From: Candidatus Saccharimonadota bacterium
GTDB lineage: Bacteria > Patescibacteriota > Saccharimonadia > Saccharimonadales > Saccharimonadaceae
Length of the DNA stretch: 64,000 nucleotides
Reading direction: 5' to 3'
NCBI GenBank assembly: GCA_027312165.1
Contig: DAICXN010000002.1
Span: 1 to 64,000 of the forward strand
Part shown: one piece after another, positions 29,307 to 40,246 of the stretch
Position numbering within the stretch: the stretch's first letter is position 1
How the letters are laid out: every line of letters starts with the position of its first letter
Translations under genes and position numbers: made by a program
Notes under the pieces: generated by a model
What the model was told of the DNA's origin: nothing
Databases searched by the model: none
Seen by the model: only the letters and a program-made list of their open reading frames with translations

Positions 29307-31088
29307 CTAATCTCTCTTTAGCATAACCGTAAAGGCCTCTGACGGTATCTCAACGTTGCCAAATTTCTTCATGCGCTTCTTACCCTTAGCCTGCTTGGCC
29401 AGCAGCTTCTTGCGCCTAGAAACGTCGCCACCATACAGCTTAGCCGTAACGTCTTTTCGATATGCCGATATATCCTCACGTGCGATAAACCGACCGCCAA
29501 TTGCTGCCTGAAGAGATACCTGAAAGCTCTGCCTTGGCACAACTTCTTTTAATTTTTTAACCACCTCTCGCCCGAGAGACTGGCTCTCGGAACGATGCGC
29601 CATAACCGACAACGAATCAACCATCTCACCGCCTACGTAGAAATCCACGCGGACTAAGTCTTCCGCTCTGTATTCGCTCAGTTCATAATTAAACGACCCA
29701 TAGCCACTTGTCGCACTCTTTAGTTGATCATAAAAATCCGTCAGCAGATTTGCTAGTGGGGCTTCAAAAGATATTAGAGCCCGCTCATCAATATAGCTAA
29801 GATTTTTTTGAACACCGCGCTTCGAGACTATTAGCTGAATCACTCCGCCGATATAATCCTTCGGTACGACAATCTCACCGTTTATCCAAGGCTCGCGGAT
29901 CTCCACCAGCTTCGTTACGTCCGGTAGGTCGGCGGCCGACTTAATGTTAGCCTCCTCGCCGGTAACAAGTGTCAGCTGATAGTCAGTTGAAGGATTGGTC
30001 ACCACCAAGTCGAGATTGTATTCCCGCTCCAACCGCTCGCGGACAATATCCATGTGAAGCAACCCCAAGAAGCCAATTCGCACGCCAAACCCTAGAACAG
30101 GTGAATTCTCCGGCTCAAACTGCAGTGCCGAATCACTTAAGCTAAGCTTTTCAACCGCGTCTTTTAGGTCATTGTAATCTTCGTTGGAGACAGGGAAGAA
30201 GCCAGCATACACAAAGGGCTTAACGTTTTTATAGCCAGGTAGCGCCTGCGTAGCAGCTGATCGATTGACTGTTATCGTATCACCCACCCGAGCATCTCGA
30301 GTAGTTTTTAGATTGGTCACGATATAGCCGATTTGACCCGTTGAAATTGACGCGCTCGCTCGCATGTCCGGGCTGAGTTGCCCGACCTCGAGCGCCAAGC
30401 CACCCGCTTGAGTCGCCAACATTTTAATCTGGTCGTTCTTGCGGATCTCGCCATCAACCACCCTGGCATACAAAATTACTCCACGATAATCATCGTAATA
30501 GCTATCAAATATCAGCGCCCTAGTCGGAGCATCGCTATCTCCAGATGGAGATGGTATGCGCTCAATAATCGCCTCAAGGACCTGATCAACATTTTCGCCT
30601 GTCTTCGCACTAATCTTGATGATATCTTCATCGGAGCAGCCAAGCAGGTTAATCACCTCCTTGGAGACTCTTGGCACATCGGCAGCTGGTAGGTCGACCT
30701 TATTTAATACCGGGATAATTGTCAGGTCTTGCTCTAAAGCCAGGTAGACGTTGGCCAGAGTTTGCGCTTGGATACCCTGCGAAGCATCGACGACCAAGAC
30801 TGCACCCTCGCAAGCCTGCAGACTGCGCGACACTTCGTAAGAAAAGTCGACGTGCCCTGGCGTATCAATCAAATTGAGATCGTGATCACGGAAACGCATG
30901 CGGACCGGAGTTAGCTTAATGGTGATTCCTTTTTCTCTCTCAAGCTCCATACTATCAAGCAATTGGGACTTCATCTCGCGCTTAGCGACGGTATCAGTCA
31001 TCTCCATCATCCGATCAGCCAAGGTCGACTTGCCGTGGTCAATATGAGCAATAATGCAAAAATTTCGAATAGACTCCATCTGTTTCAT
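29307..31088 (-). CDS. lepA: elongation factor 4 (LepA)
   Basis: AHIDHGKSTLADRM, DTPGHVDFSYEVSRSLQACEGA. Confidence 0.98.
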   Translation of the reverse strand: MKQMESIRNFCIIAHIDHGKSTLADRMMEMTDTVAKREMKSQLLDSMELEREKGITIKLTPVRMRFRDHDLNLIDTPGHVDFSYEVSRSLQACEGAVLVVDASQGIQAQTLANVYLALEQDLTIIPVLNKVDLPAADVPRVSKEVINLLGCSDEDIIKISAKTGENVDQVLEAIIERIPSPSGDSDAPTRALIFDSYYDDYRGVILYARVVDGEIRKNDQIKMLATQAGGLALEVGQLSPDMRASASISTGQIGYIVTNLKTTRDARVGDTITVNRSAATQALPGYKNVKPFVYAGFFPVSNEDYNDLKDAVEKLSLSDSALQFEPENSPVLGFGVRIGFLGLLHMDIVRERLEREYNLDLVVTNPSTDYQLTLVTGEEANIKSAADLPDVTKLVEIREPWINGEIVVPKDYIGGVIQLIVSKRGVQKNLSYIDERALISFEAPLANLLTDFYDQLKSATSGYGSFNYELSEYRAEDLVRVDFYVGGEMVDSLSVMAHRSESQSLGREVVKKLKEVVPRQSFQVSLQAAIGGRFIAREDISAYRKDVTAKLYGGDVSRRKKLLAKQAKGKKRMKKFGNVEIPSEAFTVMLKRD

Positions 31089-31139
31089 CCCTGTTAGTAT
31101 ACCATACAGCCGCTAGCTATTTCACCTATGGAAGCAAGG

Positions 31140-32792
31140 CTAACGCGTCTTCACGTCAAAACGAGAAAATAGTAATTTTTGGATTCGTGACAATACCGGA
31201 TTAATCTCTCGAAGCTTCAACAACTTTGAAGCTGCAGCATAGGCAGCAAAGCTCATAACAACAATCACCACAAAGCGAGGAAACGCACTATAAAAACTAT
31301 CGTCTGTCTCGCGGAACGGCAGCAGCAAGACTCCGCCGTAGCACACTATCGCCACGACCGCCGAAGCGATCAACATTCGCCACACGGCATTGATAAAGCT
31401 CAGGTCAAACAATCCCGGCATGCGACTACGCATAACGTAAAAGAGGATTGACACTTCAACTACAGCCACAATCGACTGAGCCCAGGCCAGTCCATAAGCC
31501 CCCATGTCTAGAGTCATCGCAAATACAATCGCTAGAACCACATTCAAGCCAATCGACACAAATGATATATACAGCGGCGTCTTAGTGTCCTGCTGGGCAT
31601 AGAAAACTCGAGCCGCCATATGATAAACGATACGAAACAGGATGGCGATGACTAGAGCTCCAAGTATGCCGGCCATCAACGGATCTCCGGTATTGCGGAT
31701 GAAGTGAACTATGTAGCCACGCGTAAAAAAGGTGATTACAGCCGTCGGAAGGGCCAACCAAATAATTATCCTAAGGACCGAGCGCAGCTCTTTCTGAAAT
31801 AAATCTTGCCTACCCTCACCTAATCTATCGGATAATTGCGGGAAAACAGCCGAACTAATCGCTACACCGATCAGGTTGATCGGCATCATGTGCAGTGTTA
31901 ATGCCTGGTTGTAAGCACGAGTCACACCTTCGCCCATCCGGGAAAGAAGGTTCAGCTCAACCAGGCTGACCGCATAATCCATCCCCTGGTCAACCGAACG
32001 AGCCGGCAGCAAACCAAGTACCTTGCGAAAGCCCTTATTGCGCCAATAAAGCTTAAAGTCATAGTCAAAACCCAGTCCGACCAGTCCCAGCGCGCTCACT
32101 ATCAACTGCAAAATAGCACCCAGAACCACTCCGAGCGCCACTCCCATAATTCCTCCGTCAAATACCTCCCAGCCAAAGATATTAATGCCTTCAGTAAACC
32201 AAACTATGCCAATAATAATGCCGATGTTGTAAATCATGGGGGCTAAGGCATAAAAGGTAAACCGACCAACCGCCTGCTGGATACTTGCGATTACTGCGGC
32301 AATTGCAAAGATAAATGGATTTACGGCAATGACTCGCATCATACTGACTGTCAAAGCGTGCGCTGACTCGTTAAATCCTGGCACGATTATACTAGCGATA
32401 AAATCAGCAAAAATCATAATCAACACACTGACTATCATAGTAACTATAGCCATGAAGTTGATCATGCTCGAACCGATTTGCCAGGCGGACTGCTTATTGC
32501 CCTTTACCCAGCGAGCATTAAATACCGGTATAAAGGTGACACTAAGCGCCCCGGTGACCAAAATAGCAAACATAAAGTCTGGCACCATAAATGCCGCCGT
32601 ATAGGCATCCAGCCCAACTGGGTAGCCAGCCAAGCCAGCGGCTTCATTGGGCATATAGGCACTATTGAGTAGCCGGTCGCGGAAAAAACCAAGCAAGCTA
32701 GATAGCAACATAGAGCTGGCCAACAAGGTAGCAGCCAGCTTAACTGTAAGCCGCTTGTTTACCTTACTGACCGCTCTATGGACACGATTCAT
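31140..32792 (-). CDS. murJ: lipid II flippase MurJ/MviN
   Basis: ASSMLLSSLLGFFRDRLLN, multi-TM, MviN-like. Confidence 0.93.
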   Translation of the reverse strand: MNRVHRAVSKVNKRLTVKLAATLLASSMLLSSLLGFFRDRLLNSAYMPNEAAGLAGYPVGLDAYTAAFMVPDFMFAILVTGALSVTFIPVFNARWVKGNKQSAWQIGSSMINFMAIVTMIVSVLIMIFADFIASIIVPGFNESAHALTVSMMRVIAVNPFIFAIAAVIASIQQAVGRFTFYALAPMIYNIGIIIGIVWFTEGINIFGWEVFDGGIMGVALGVVLGAILQLIVSALGLVGLGFDYDFKLYWRNKGFRKVLGLLPARSVDQGMDYAVSLVELNLLSRMGEGVTRAYNQALTLHMMPINLIGVAISSAVFPQLSDRLGEGRQDLFQKELRSVLRIIIWLALPTAVITFFTRGYIVHFIRNTGDPLMAGILGALVIAILFRIVYHMAARVFYAQQDTKTPLYISFVSIGLNVVLAIVFAMTLDMGAYGLAWAQSIVAVVEVSILFYVMRSRMPGLFDLSFINAVWRMLIASAVVAIVCYGGVLLLPFRETDDSFYSAFPRFVVIVVMSFAAYAAASKLLKLREINPVLSRIQKLLFSRFDVKTR

Positions 32793-32805
32793 CTAGTTAT
32801 GCGTC

Positions 32806-34680
32806 CTACGAGTGAAGCATAGCTTCTTTTGGTAGCGTTGTTTCTTTTAATACTTCGACAACTGCTTCTTCTTCTAAAGTTTCCTCTTTGAGAAGAGCCT
32901 TGGCGAGGGCGTCTAGGTGATCTCGGTTTGCCAGGAGAACCGCCTCAGCTCGCTCCGCCGCCTCTTTTATTAGCAACTTAACCTCTTTGTCGATCATCTC
33001 GGCTGTAGCATTAGAGTAAGGTCGTTCGTGTGTCATTTTGTCAAACATCAAACCACCATTATCCTCATGAAACACCTGGTCGCGCAGCTCTTTACCCATA
33101 CCTTGCTCAATCACCATATCCCGAGCAATCTCAGTTGCCTTTCTCAGGTCTGAACCGGCGCCAGTCGTAATACCATCTTCGCCGTACATTATCTTTTCAG
33201 CTATTCGGCCACCCATAGCTCGAGCCAAGATATCCTTAAACTCGTAAACATTGGTATAGCTTCTGTCTTCTGGAGGCAAGAACCAGGTCACTCCACCCGT
33301 GCCTCCGCGTGGGATAATTGTTACCTTGTGAACTGGATCAGAATCAGGCAAGACGTGACCAACTACTGCATGGCCTGCCTCATGGTAAGCCGTCAATTCT
33401 TTTTCCTTGTCGTTCATGACCTTGGTCTTTCGCTCTGGTCCAATTGCCACCTTCTCAAAAGCTTCAGTCAAATCGTCGTTGATGATTTTCTTACGACCAT
33501 TTCGTGCAGCAATTATCGCCGCCTCGTTGGCGATGTTTGCCAAGTCCGCACCCGACGAGCCAGCAGTTTTTGCCGCTAGCTTATCCAAGTTGACCGACTC
33601 GTCAGTTGGCTTATTCTTAAAGTGAACCTTCAATATCGCCTCTCGATCACGTCGCTCTGGCAGGGTGATATTTACACGTCGGTCGAACCTTCCCGGTCGA
33701 AGTAGGGCAGGGTCAAGCACATCAGCACGGTTAGTTGCCGCTAGAACAATCACGTTAGCGTTCGCGTCAAATCCATCCATCTCAACCAATATCTGGTTAA
33801 GCGTCTGCTCACGCTCATCGTGGCCACCGCCCATCCCAGAGCCACGCTTTCGGCCGACCGCATCGATCTCGTCAATAAATATGATACAAGGGGCGTTCTT
33901 CTTTGCCTTGGCGAACAGGTCTCGAACACGTGATGCTCCAACACCGACGAACATCTCCACGAACTCCGAACCAGAAATTGAGAAAAATGGCACTTCCGCT
34001 TCACCTGCCACCGCTCGAGCCAGCATAGTTTTACCAGTTCCCGGGTGGCCAACCAGCAGAACTCCCTTTGGAATCTTTGCGCCAAGCTCCTGATACTTCT
34101 TTGGACTCTTCAGAAAATCAACAACTTCTTTCAGATCCTGTTTAGCGTTGTCGTTTCCGGCGATATCACTAAATACCACTCTCTCTTTGTCCATACCATA
34201 GAGTCGAGCTTTACTCTTGCCAAAGCCCATGGCTTGATTGTTTTGACCCTGCGCTTGGCGCATCATAAACATAAAGAAGGCAATTATAATCACCACAGGA
34301 ATAATCATCACCGCCAGGCTCCAAAGAGTGTCGCCTGTCGCTGATGGCGGAACCACCTGAACCTCAACAGTTGATGGGTCAGCCTCTAGACCCTGTTCGC
34401 GAATATTGCCAGTTTCCTTAACGGTTCGCTCGGTCGGAGCGTCCTCGCCCTTTGGTGTAACCTTGATGTCATTACCCTGAATCTCTAATCGAGCGATTTC
34501 GCCCTTATTGGCGCGTTCAATAACCTCAGACAGGGGAACCTCTTTAAGATTTGCACCAGGTAGAAACGCCGCGTAGGCCGCTAGACCCAAAAAAACCACA
34601 ACAGCCCAAAATAACCCCAATCGGATCATCTGCCTCGGTCCGCCTTTTCCATCATTCTTGTTCGGCATTTTTCTCGCCAT
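32806..34680 (-). CDS. ftsH: ATP-dependent zinc metalloprotease FtsH
   Basis: [21 protein letters not shown] region, HEAGH zinc site. Confidence 0.99.
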   Translation of the reverse strand: MARKMPNKNDGKGGPRQMIRLGLFWAVVVFLGLAAYAAFLPGANLKEVPLSEVIERANKGEIARLEIQGNDIKVTPKGEDAPTERTVKETGNIREQGLEADPSTVEVQVVPPSATGDTLWSLAVMIIPVVIIIAFFMFMMRQAQGQNNQAMGFGKSKARLYGMDKERVVFSDIAGNDNAKQDLKEVVDFLKSPKKYQELGAKIPKGVLLVGHPGTGKTMLARAVAGEAEVPFFSISGSEFVEMFVGVGASRVRDLFAKAKKNAPCIIFIDEIDAVGRKRGSGMGGGHDEREQTLNQILVEMDGFDANANVIVLAATNRADVLDPALLRPGRFDRRVNITLPERRDREAILKVHFKNKPTDESVNLDKLAAKTAGSSGADLANIANEAAIIAARNGRKKIINDDLTEAFEKVAIGPERKTKVMNDKEKELTAYHEAGHAVVGHVLPDSDPVHKVTIIPRGGTGGVTWFLPPEDRSYTNVYEFKDILARAMGGRIAEKIMYGEDGITTGAGSDLRKATEIARDMVIEQGMGKELRDQVFHEDNGGLMFDKMTHERPYSNATAEMIDKEVKLLIKEAAERAEAVLLANRDHLDALAKALLKEETLEEEAVVEVLKETTLPKEAMLHS

Positions 34681-34734
34681 AAACTTACACCATCATCCTT
34701 TCATCATCTTCAATTATCGCTTCTATATATTTTA

Positions 34735-35574
34735 TCACTTTTCGCTTGAGTATACACGCCAGTCTTTAGCCAAAAGCCTCACCTCCAGACCCTGGCTGAT
34801 CTGCCAAGTAGTGTTGGGCCGACCGGTTTTGATTGCCATCCACAACCGATCGAGCTGCGCACCAAGTAGAGACACTCCGCACTCTCGCCAAACATAATCA
34901 TAGAGCAGCTCTTTGGCGGTAGACTCATCCAGCATCGTCAAAAAATAGCGACTTAAAACGGGGAAGCCTCTCTGCTCTATCTCGTTCTCAATTTCCCACC
35001 TGAGACGTGATTGCTCGTGCCAGAGATTGTAAAGTCTCTCGGCCGATGAAGCGGGAAGTGAGGCGAGCTTTTTGCGTAGACGATTTCTCGTATAGACAGT
35101 TTGCTGATTTGTCTCATCTTCGCACCACTCCAAGCCCTTCTCTAGCGCATAATTTGTTAGTTCGCTTTTTGTTCTTTTTAGAAGTGGCCGCCAAATCCGA
35201 TTGTCGCTCATTGTCGCCAAACCCCGCCAACGCGAACCTCGCTGAAAATTCATAGCAATCGTCTCCACCAGATCATCTCTGTGATGCGCCGTCACCAAAC
35301 GAGCTTCATGGCGGCTTGCTACCTCAAACAAAAAACCGTACCGCCTCTCCCTAGCCAGCTCCTCGCTTTGACCCGACAAATCCTCTCGTTTCGATTCAAC
35401 CGGCAGCCCGTACATTTGGCCCAAACCCTCGACAAACCGAGCATCAGCCGCCGAATCAGCTCGCATGCCATGGTCAAAGTGAGCGACAATCAACTCGTAT
35501 TTCGCCGAGCGAACCAACAAATCCAGCAGCACCACACTATCAACTCCGCCACTAACTGCCACAACAATTTTCAT
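34735..35574 (-). CDS. tilS: tRNA(Ile)-lysidine synthase
   Basis: VAVSGGVDSVVLLDLL PP-loop, FDHGMR, AHHRDDLVETI. Confidence 0.93.
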   Translation of the reverse strand: MKIVVAVSGGVDSVVLLDLLVRSAKYELIVAHFDHGMRADSAADARFVEGLGQMYGLPVESKREDLSGQSEELARERRYGFLFEVASRHEARLVTAHHRDDLVETIAMNFQRGSRWRGLATMSDNRIWRPLLKRTKSELTNYALEKGLEWCEDETNQQTVYTRNRLRKKLASLPASSAERLYNLWHEQSRLRWEIENEIEQRGFPVLSRYFLTMLDESTAKELLYDYVWRECGVSLLGAQLDRLWMAIKTGRPNTTWQISQGLEVRLLAKDWRVYSSEK

Positions 35575-35643
35575 AACCTCAGTATAGCGCCAAATTTAAT
35601 TAAAATCTATCAAAAAGCTATTGCTTTTTTGTCAAACATATGT

Positions 35644-35658
35644 TATACTGAAAGTATA
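35644..35658. promoter_or_regulatory. TATACT-GAA-AGTATA inverted repeat overlapping a -10 box
   Basis: TTGCTT-N17-TATACT upstream of the 47-aa ORF; same 15-mer at 46184-46198. Confidence 0.5.
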
Positions 35659-35688
35659 GTTCAAATTAAAACAAAAAGGACAAACAAC

Positions 35689-35832
35689 ATGGAAAATCTT
35701 CATATCGAAAATACCGAAACTAAATCCGACTACAGCGTCGAAAAGTTCCAGCTCGGAATTCTTGCCACGCGCCTTGAAGCACTAAGGGGCGAATATCAAG
35801 ACATTGATGCGATAAGTGAGGACCTGGTTTAG
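35689..35832 (+). CDS. 47-aa acidic small protein
   Basis: SD AAAAGGA then ATG; MENLHIENTETKSDYSVEKFQLGILATRLEALRGEYQDIDAISEDLV*; promoter upstream. Confidence 0.6.
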   Translation: MENLHIENTETKSDYSVEKFQLGILATRLEALRGEYQDIDAISEDLV

Positions 35833-35867
35833 CCGACCGATCCGTCAATCTGGACTCCAGTTCAGCC

Positions 35868-37103
35868 CTAAACTATAAACCTCGTACTACTAAATGGAAT
35901 TTTGCGTTTCATAAACTGGTCTAGCCCTAGCGTATCAGCCGAATGAACTGTGCGCGGTCCCCAAAACTGATTGATATCATCTATCGCCGAAGTAAGCTTA
36001 TCTACACGAACACCTTCTCCAAAAAGGTCCGGCTGAGTGCTGTCCGCCGAAACTAAACCGTAGCAGGTTACGCCAATTTCATAAGCGGGCAGGGGAGCAG
36101 TGTAAAGCAATCCCCTGACGATTTCAAACAGCCCCGATTCATCGTCAATTGCCCTATTTTGTCGATATAAATTATGCCATCGTCCAGCGTGGTAGGTCTT
36201 TACATAGATCCTTACACCATGGGCCCTTACCTGCTGAGCTCGCAATTTACTTGCCAAATCCTCAGTTAGATTGTGAAATCGCCTAAGTATCTCGTCATAA
36301 CCCATCTCCCGATCATCAAGCACATATTGTCGACTGATTGTCTTTAGTTCGAAGTCTAGATCATCAACCTCCCAACCTCGAAGCCTCTTATACCAATCGC
36401 TGCCGCACTTGCTGCGAAACACCTGGCTCACCAAAATCGACTCTTCGGCATCCAAAAACTCCAACGGAGTGGTAATCCCCACTTGGCGCAGTCGCCTGCC
36501 GTAACCCCCAGCTATACCGTTTAAGTCTTCGAGTTCCAGATTTTCGTAAATCTGTCGCAGATTAAGGTGCGTTATCATGTTTAATCCGTCAGGCTTATTG
36601 AGGCTGGCGGCCGTTTTGGCAAGAAATCGATTAACGCCGATTCCGACATTGCACATCATATATTCGCCTATCTCTTCGCGTAGCCGCTGCTTAATCTCTC
36701 TGCCGACGTCCATTAAGTCTCTTTGCTGTATATCAATTGGGCTTTCGGAGAAATCAATCAAGCCTTCGTCAACGCTTTTCATACGAACCTTTGGTGAATA
36801 ATCTTCGAGTATAGACTTGAGCCGCCGACAAACATAACGGTACTTCGGAGGATCGCTCTCTATAGCAATCAGATCAGGACAGAGAAAGCGGGCGTCAGAT
36901 ACTCTCATACCCACCTTCACTCCCCTAGCCTTAGCCTCGTAGCTGGCGGTGACAATAGAAGTTCTCTCGGTACGGCGATTAACAACCGCCACTGGCCTGC
37001 CCCTAAGGAGGGGTCGAGATTGCTGCTCAATTGTCGCAAAACAACTATTGAGGTCGATGTGCATAATCATCGGCCGCGCAGTGTTAAAACCCTCAGCTGA
37101 CAT
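35868..37103 (-). CDS. Y-family DNA polymerase (Pol IV/DinB-like); start trimmed to MSAEGF
   Basis: MHIDLNSCFATIEQQ, VRMKSVDEGLIDFSE, helix-hairpin-helix region. Confidence 0.9.
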   Translation of the reverse strand: MSAEGFNTARPMIMHIDLNSCFATIEQQSRPLLRGRPVAVVNRRTERTSIVTASYEAKARGVKVGMRVSDARFLCPDLIAIESDPPKYRYVCRRLKSILEDYSPKVRMKSVDEGLIDFSESPIDIQQRDLMDVGREIKQRLREEIGEYMMCNVGIGVNRFLAKTAASLNKPDGLNMITHLNLRQIYENLELEDLNGIAGGYGRRLRQVGITTPLEFLDAEESILVSQVFRSKCGSDWYKRLRGWEVDDLDFELKTISRQYVLDDREMGYDEILRRFHNLTEDLASKLRAQQVRAHGVRIYVKTYHAGRWHNLYRQNRAIDDESGLFEIVRGLLYTAPLPAYEIGVTCYGLVSADSTQPDLFGEGVRVDKLTSAIDDINQFWGPRTVHSADTLGLDQFMKRKIPFSSTRFIV

Positions 37104-37416
37104 GGTCTGCCTCCCTAACCAGGCGCCAAACCAAGGTGACAGCATCAAACTCTAAACGATAGTCCGCTTGCCCGTCCGTTACGTCAAATACGTGGACCAT
37201 GCGAGACCCCCGCTCATTAGGAAAACCCAGTCCAATCTTAGAAATAACCACCTCCCTACCACTAGCTCGGCGGAACTTAATTGGTCGACAAGGCTTCCAG
37301 CCCAACCCAAAAACAGCTATCACCTCAACTCGTTCATTTAAGAATTGCTCATCATCCATAGAAACCCTCTTCGTATTAAAAGAGAAACGATTGATATGGG
37401 TTCGCCCGTCCGACAC
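37093..37416 (-). CDS. small protein translationally coupled to Y-family polymerase
   Basis: Stop overlaps the polymerase start (ATGTCAGCTGA); RPIKFRRASGREVVISKIGLGFPN...HVFDVTDGQADYRLEFD. Confidence 0.7.
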   Translation of the reverse strand: MSDGRTHINRFSFNTKRVSMDDEQFLNERVEVIAVFGLGWKPCRPIKFRRASGREVVISKIGLGFPNERGSRMVHVFDVTDGQADYRLEFDAVTLVWRLVREADHVS

Positions 37417-37556
37417 CGGTGCGTTTCTTTCACCTGTTCGGCCGAAGACGATATGAATGACCAGCCACCAGGGACGCTCCTAGCGGTTCAAGACGCCGGA
37501 AGTAGTGTGGTGCGGTAATATAATTATAGCAGATAAATGCACATTAGAAATGGGAC

Positions 37557-38138
37557 CTAATAGGCCCTCACCGCATGGTTAATACAGTAGTTGCCTACGG
37601 CGTCCGCGCAGCCAGACCAGGTTCTGGCATCGTCCGCCCAACCCAAAACACTACCACTGTCGCACAACTCGGACATCAGGCTCGCGTTTTGAGGCTCGCT
37701 TTTAATTCTAGTTAGCGCATATGCCGCTGGTCTTCCGTTTTTTCTACAAGAAACCACCATATATCTTGATTCGGAACGGTGACAGGATGGACCGTTCACG
37801 TCACAGCCATTTGGGTCGAGTATTTTTGCAGCATCCGGATAGCCCATGTCGACGAGACAGTCGATGATGCGCTTGCTCGGATCATATACACCAGTATAGT
37901 AGCCCGTGCCATGACCCTGACTGCCACAACCGCTACCTATACCGATCGCATCAGCACCCCGCTCAGTTGCAATGAGACCGATTATCTTAGCGATATTCGA
38001 TGCGCCGCTTCGTCTACTGGCATCGTGAGCGCGATCCTGCAGGCCGTTATAGGCTACGATCGAAATAGCAGCCAAGATGCCGATCACTACGATCACGATT
38101 AAAAGTTCGACTATTGTAAAACCATTAGCTCTTTTCAC
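37557..38138 (-). CDS. type IV pilin-like protein (GTG start MKRANGFTIVELL)
   Basis: GFTIVELLIVIVVIGILAAISIVAYNGLQDRA; TATACT 7 nt upstream of GTG. Confidence 0.9.
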   Translation of the reverse strand: MKRANGFTIVELLIVIVVIGILAAISIVAYNGLQDRAHDASRRSGASNIAKIIGLIATERGADAIGIGSGCGSQGHGTGYYTGVYDPSKRIIDCLVDMGYPDAAKILDPNGCDVNGPSCHRSESRYMVVSCRKNGRPAAYALTRIKSEPQNASLMSELCDSGSVLGWADDARTWSGCADAVGNYCINHAVRAY

Positions 38139-38232
38139 TGCCACAAGTATAGCCCAACAACAGCCACCTTGTCAATTTTACGCCGAAAGCCGAAGGTGCC
38201 CTGTAACCTCGCTATAGTGCTATAATTTGTCC

Positions 38233-38823
38233 ATGAAAAGCGAACGGCCAATAGTGTTAGTCGATATGGACGGAGTGCTTGCTGATTTTGATGGTGCCAC
38301 TGAAACATTTCTTCGAGATAGCCATCCTCATATTCCAATCATGGAGCGTAAAAACTTTTACTTTCGCGACGACTACCCGGACCCAGAGCATGAAGCGATA
38401 ATAAGCAAGCTGCACTCATCTCAAGGCTTTTTCTTAAATCTGCCGCCTATTAAGGGTGCGCTGGAGGGACTAGATAAAGTCGAGGAACTTGGCTATGAGG
38501 CACGCATTTGCTCGTCGCCACTTAGCAAAAACCTCTGGTGCGTCCAAGAAAAGCGCGAATGGCTACGGGTTCACCGAGGAAGACTGATGGCCGAAAGAGC
38601 CATTATTGACTCCAGCAAAGAAAACTATGACGGAATTGCCCTGGTCGACGATCGACCGGTTGTCCAAAATGCTGACATAGCATCCTGGAGTCACGTCGTG
38701 TTCGATCAGCCATATAACCGACACGTGGATGCGGATTTGCGCATCCAAGGCTGGGACGATCCAAACCTGGAATACGTACTTACAGAGTGCCTTGCCAGAT
38801 ACCGTCGTCGATCAGCAACCTAG
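38233..38823 (+). CDS. 5'(3')-deoxyribonucleotidase-like HAD phosphatase
   Basis: IVLVDMDGVLADFDG HAD motif, LVDDRPVVQ; TATAAT 6 nt before ATG. Confidence 0.8.
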   Translation: MKSERPIVLVDMDGVLADFDGATETFLRDSHPHIPIMERKNFYFRDDYPDPEHEAIISKLHSSQGFFLNLPPIKGALEGLDKVEELGYEARICSSPLSKNLWCVQEKREWLRVHRGRLMAERAIIDSSKENYDGIALVDDRPVVQNADIASWSHVVFDQPYNRHVDADLRIQGWDDPNLEYVLTECLARYRRRSAT

Positions 38824-38870
38824 CATCTTGGAAAACACCAATTTCTCTGGTACAATTCATAAAGATACGA

Positions 38871-38947
38871 GGCAGCGTAGCTCAGTTGGTTAGAGCGTAG
38901 GACTCATAAGCCTAAGGTCACAAGTTCAATCCTTGTCGCTGCTACCA
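38871..38947 (+). tRNA. tRNA-Met(CAT), elongator-like, CCA encoded
   Basis: GGCAGCG...GGACTCATAAGCC...CAAGTTCAATCCTTG-CGCTGCT-A-CCA. Confidence 0.93.
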
Positions 38948-38957
38948 AGAAATCATT

Positions 38958-38994
38958 AAAATATGACCCCCGAATTGGCGGTCATATTTTTTAG
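38958..38994. terminator. terminator downstream of tRNA-Met, probably bidirectional
   Basis: AAATATGACC...GGTCATATTTTTT hairpin. Confidence 0.7.
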
Positions 38995-39009
38995 TGTTTA
39001 AGGGCGTGG

Positions 39010-39408
39010 CTAAACTTCGCGGGCGCCATTTAAGGTAAATAGCTTTGCAATACCCCAGGCCAACAAACCGTAAACTACAATCGCGACCAGACTTGCGGTA
39101 TCAAAGAAAAACTCTCCATAAGTTGGCGAGCCAAAGATTCCGCTAAACGGTGCTGCAAAGAATCCGCCGATTGCGTAAACTAGATCGACAAATAAATTGC
39201 CCTGATTTGCGCCAAGTAGCAACAAGATCAGTCTTAGTGCCAAGAAAACCATGATAAATCCAGCGACATACCAAACGATTCGCTGCGCGACTACTGCTCC
39301 GTCGCTAACACGAGCTTGCGATACAGTTTGACGCTGCACATTGGTAGGCCCGTCCTGCACCTCGGTTGTTCGTACTTCAGTGGTTCGTTGCTCTTCGTCC
39401 ATATACAC
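39010..39408 (-). CDS. YggT-like small membrane protein
   Basis: Two to three TMs, FMVFLALRLILLLLGANQGNLFVDLVYAIGGFFAAPFSGIF. Confidence 0.55.
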   Translation of the reverse strand: MYMDEEQRTTEVRTTEVQDGPTNVQRQTVSQARVSDGAVVAQRIVWYVAGFIMVFLALRLILLLLGANQGNLFVDLVYAIGGFFAAPFSGIFGSPTYGEFFFDTASLVAIVVYGLLAWGIAKLFTLNGAREV

Positions 39409-39514
39409 CTCCGTTTATGGTTGTGTCACTATATTAGCATATTTTTGGACTATTTTACTTGGCGATACCGCTTATGATACACTGATAGTCAGGAAATAAT
39501 ACACAAAAATATAT

Positions 39515-40246
39515 ATGGACCTCGCTCTAATCTCATCATTTGCAATTATCGTCTTCTCCGGACTGATACACGCTAGCTTTCAATTGAGTGTCAGCGTCCT
39601 GACTCTCCTTAGTGGCCACTCACTTGGGCGAAAAACAGCCCACCGAAAGGTTATGAGATTGATGAACAGCTTTATTACCGGAGTGCTGGTTTTGACACTG
39701 TTGCTAATTTCGGCTTTCGCCTACTATATGACCGTGTTTATCAGACACTCTGCAACCACCGAACAGCTTGTCGCAGCTATAGTTTGCGGGCTACTTGCGG
39801 GACTGGGCCTAGCGACGTGGGCTTTTTACTACCGTAAAGGTGAAGGTACGGCCCTCTGGCTACCCCGGAATATGGCGCGCTACCTGAGCAGCCGAACTAA
39901 GGCCACCAAAAATAGCGCCGAAGCATTTGGACTGGGTGCCGCTAGCGTAGTGGCTGAGCTAGTCTTCGTGCTGGCGCCGATGTTGGCAGCGGCATTGGCT
40001 ATCGTGACGCTACCGGGAGTCTGGTGGCAAATCGGCGGCATAATTACCTATACCGTCATCTCATTGACCTCCCTACTGGCCGTTTTTGTGCTGGTCGGCG
40101 GCGGACACCGCATCAGCAGGTTACAAGCCTGGCGAGAAAAGAATAAACGATTCTTGCAATTTGTTGGTGGCGGAAGCCTACTCATCCTCGCCGCTTACAT
40201 CTTTGTCGATCGGCTAATCGGGATTAGTCTATATGGAGCGTTTTAA
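39515..40246 (+). CDS. polytopic membrane protein, unknown function
   Basis: About 6 TM helices; stop overlaps next start (TAATG). Confidence 0.6.
   Translation: MDLALISSFAIIVFSGLIHASFQLSVSVLTLLSGHSLGRKTAHRKVMRLMNSFITGVLVLTLLLISAFAYYMTVFIRHSATTEQLVAAIVCGLLAGLGLATWAFYYRKGEGTALWLPRNMARYLSSRTKATKNSAEAFGLGAASVVAELVFVLAPMLAAALAIVTLPGVWWQIGGIITYTVISLTSLLAVFVLVGGGHRISRLQAWREKNKRFLQFVGGGSLLILAAYIFVDRLIGISLYGAF

Noticed and set aside
33665-34093. ORF 142 aa antisense to ftsH
   Set aside because: Shadow ORF opposite a highly conserved gene; Ser/Arg/Pro-rich low-information composition.
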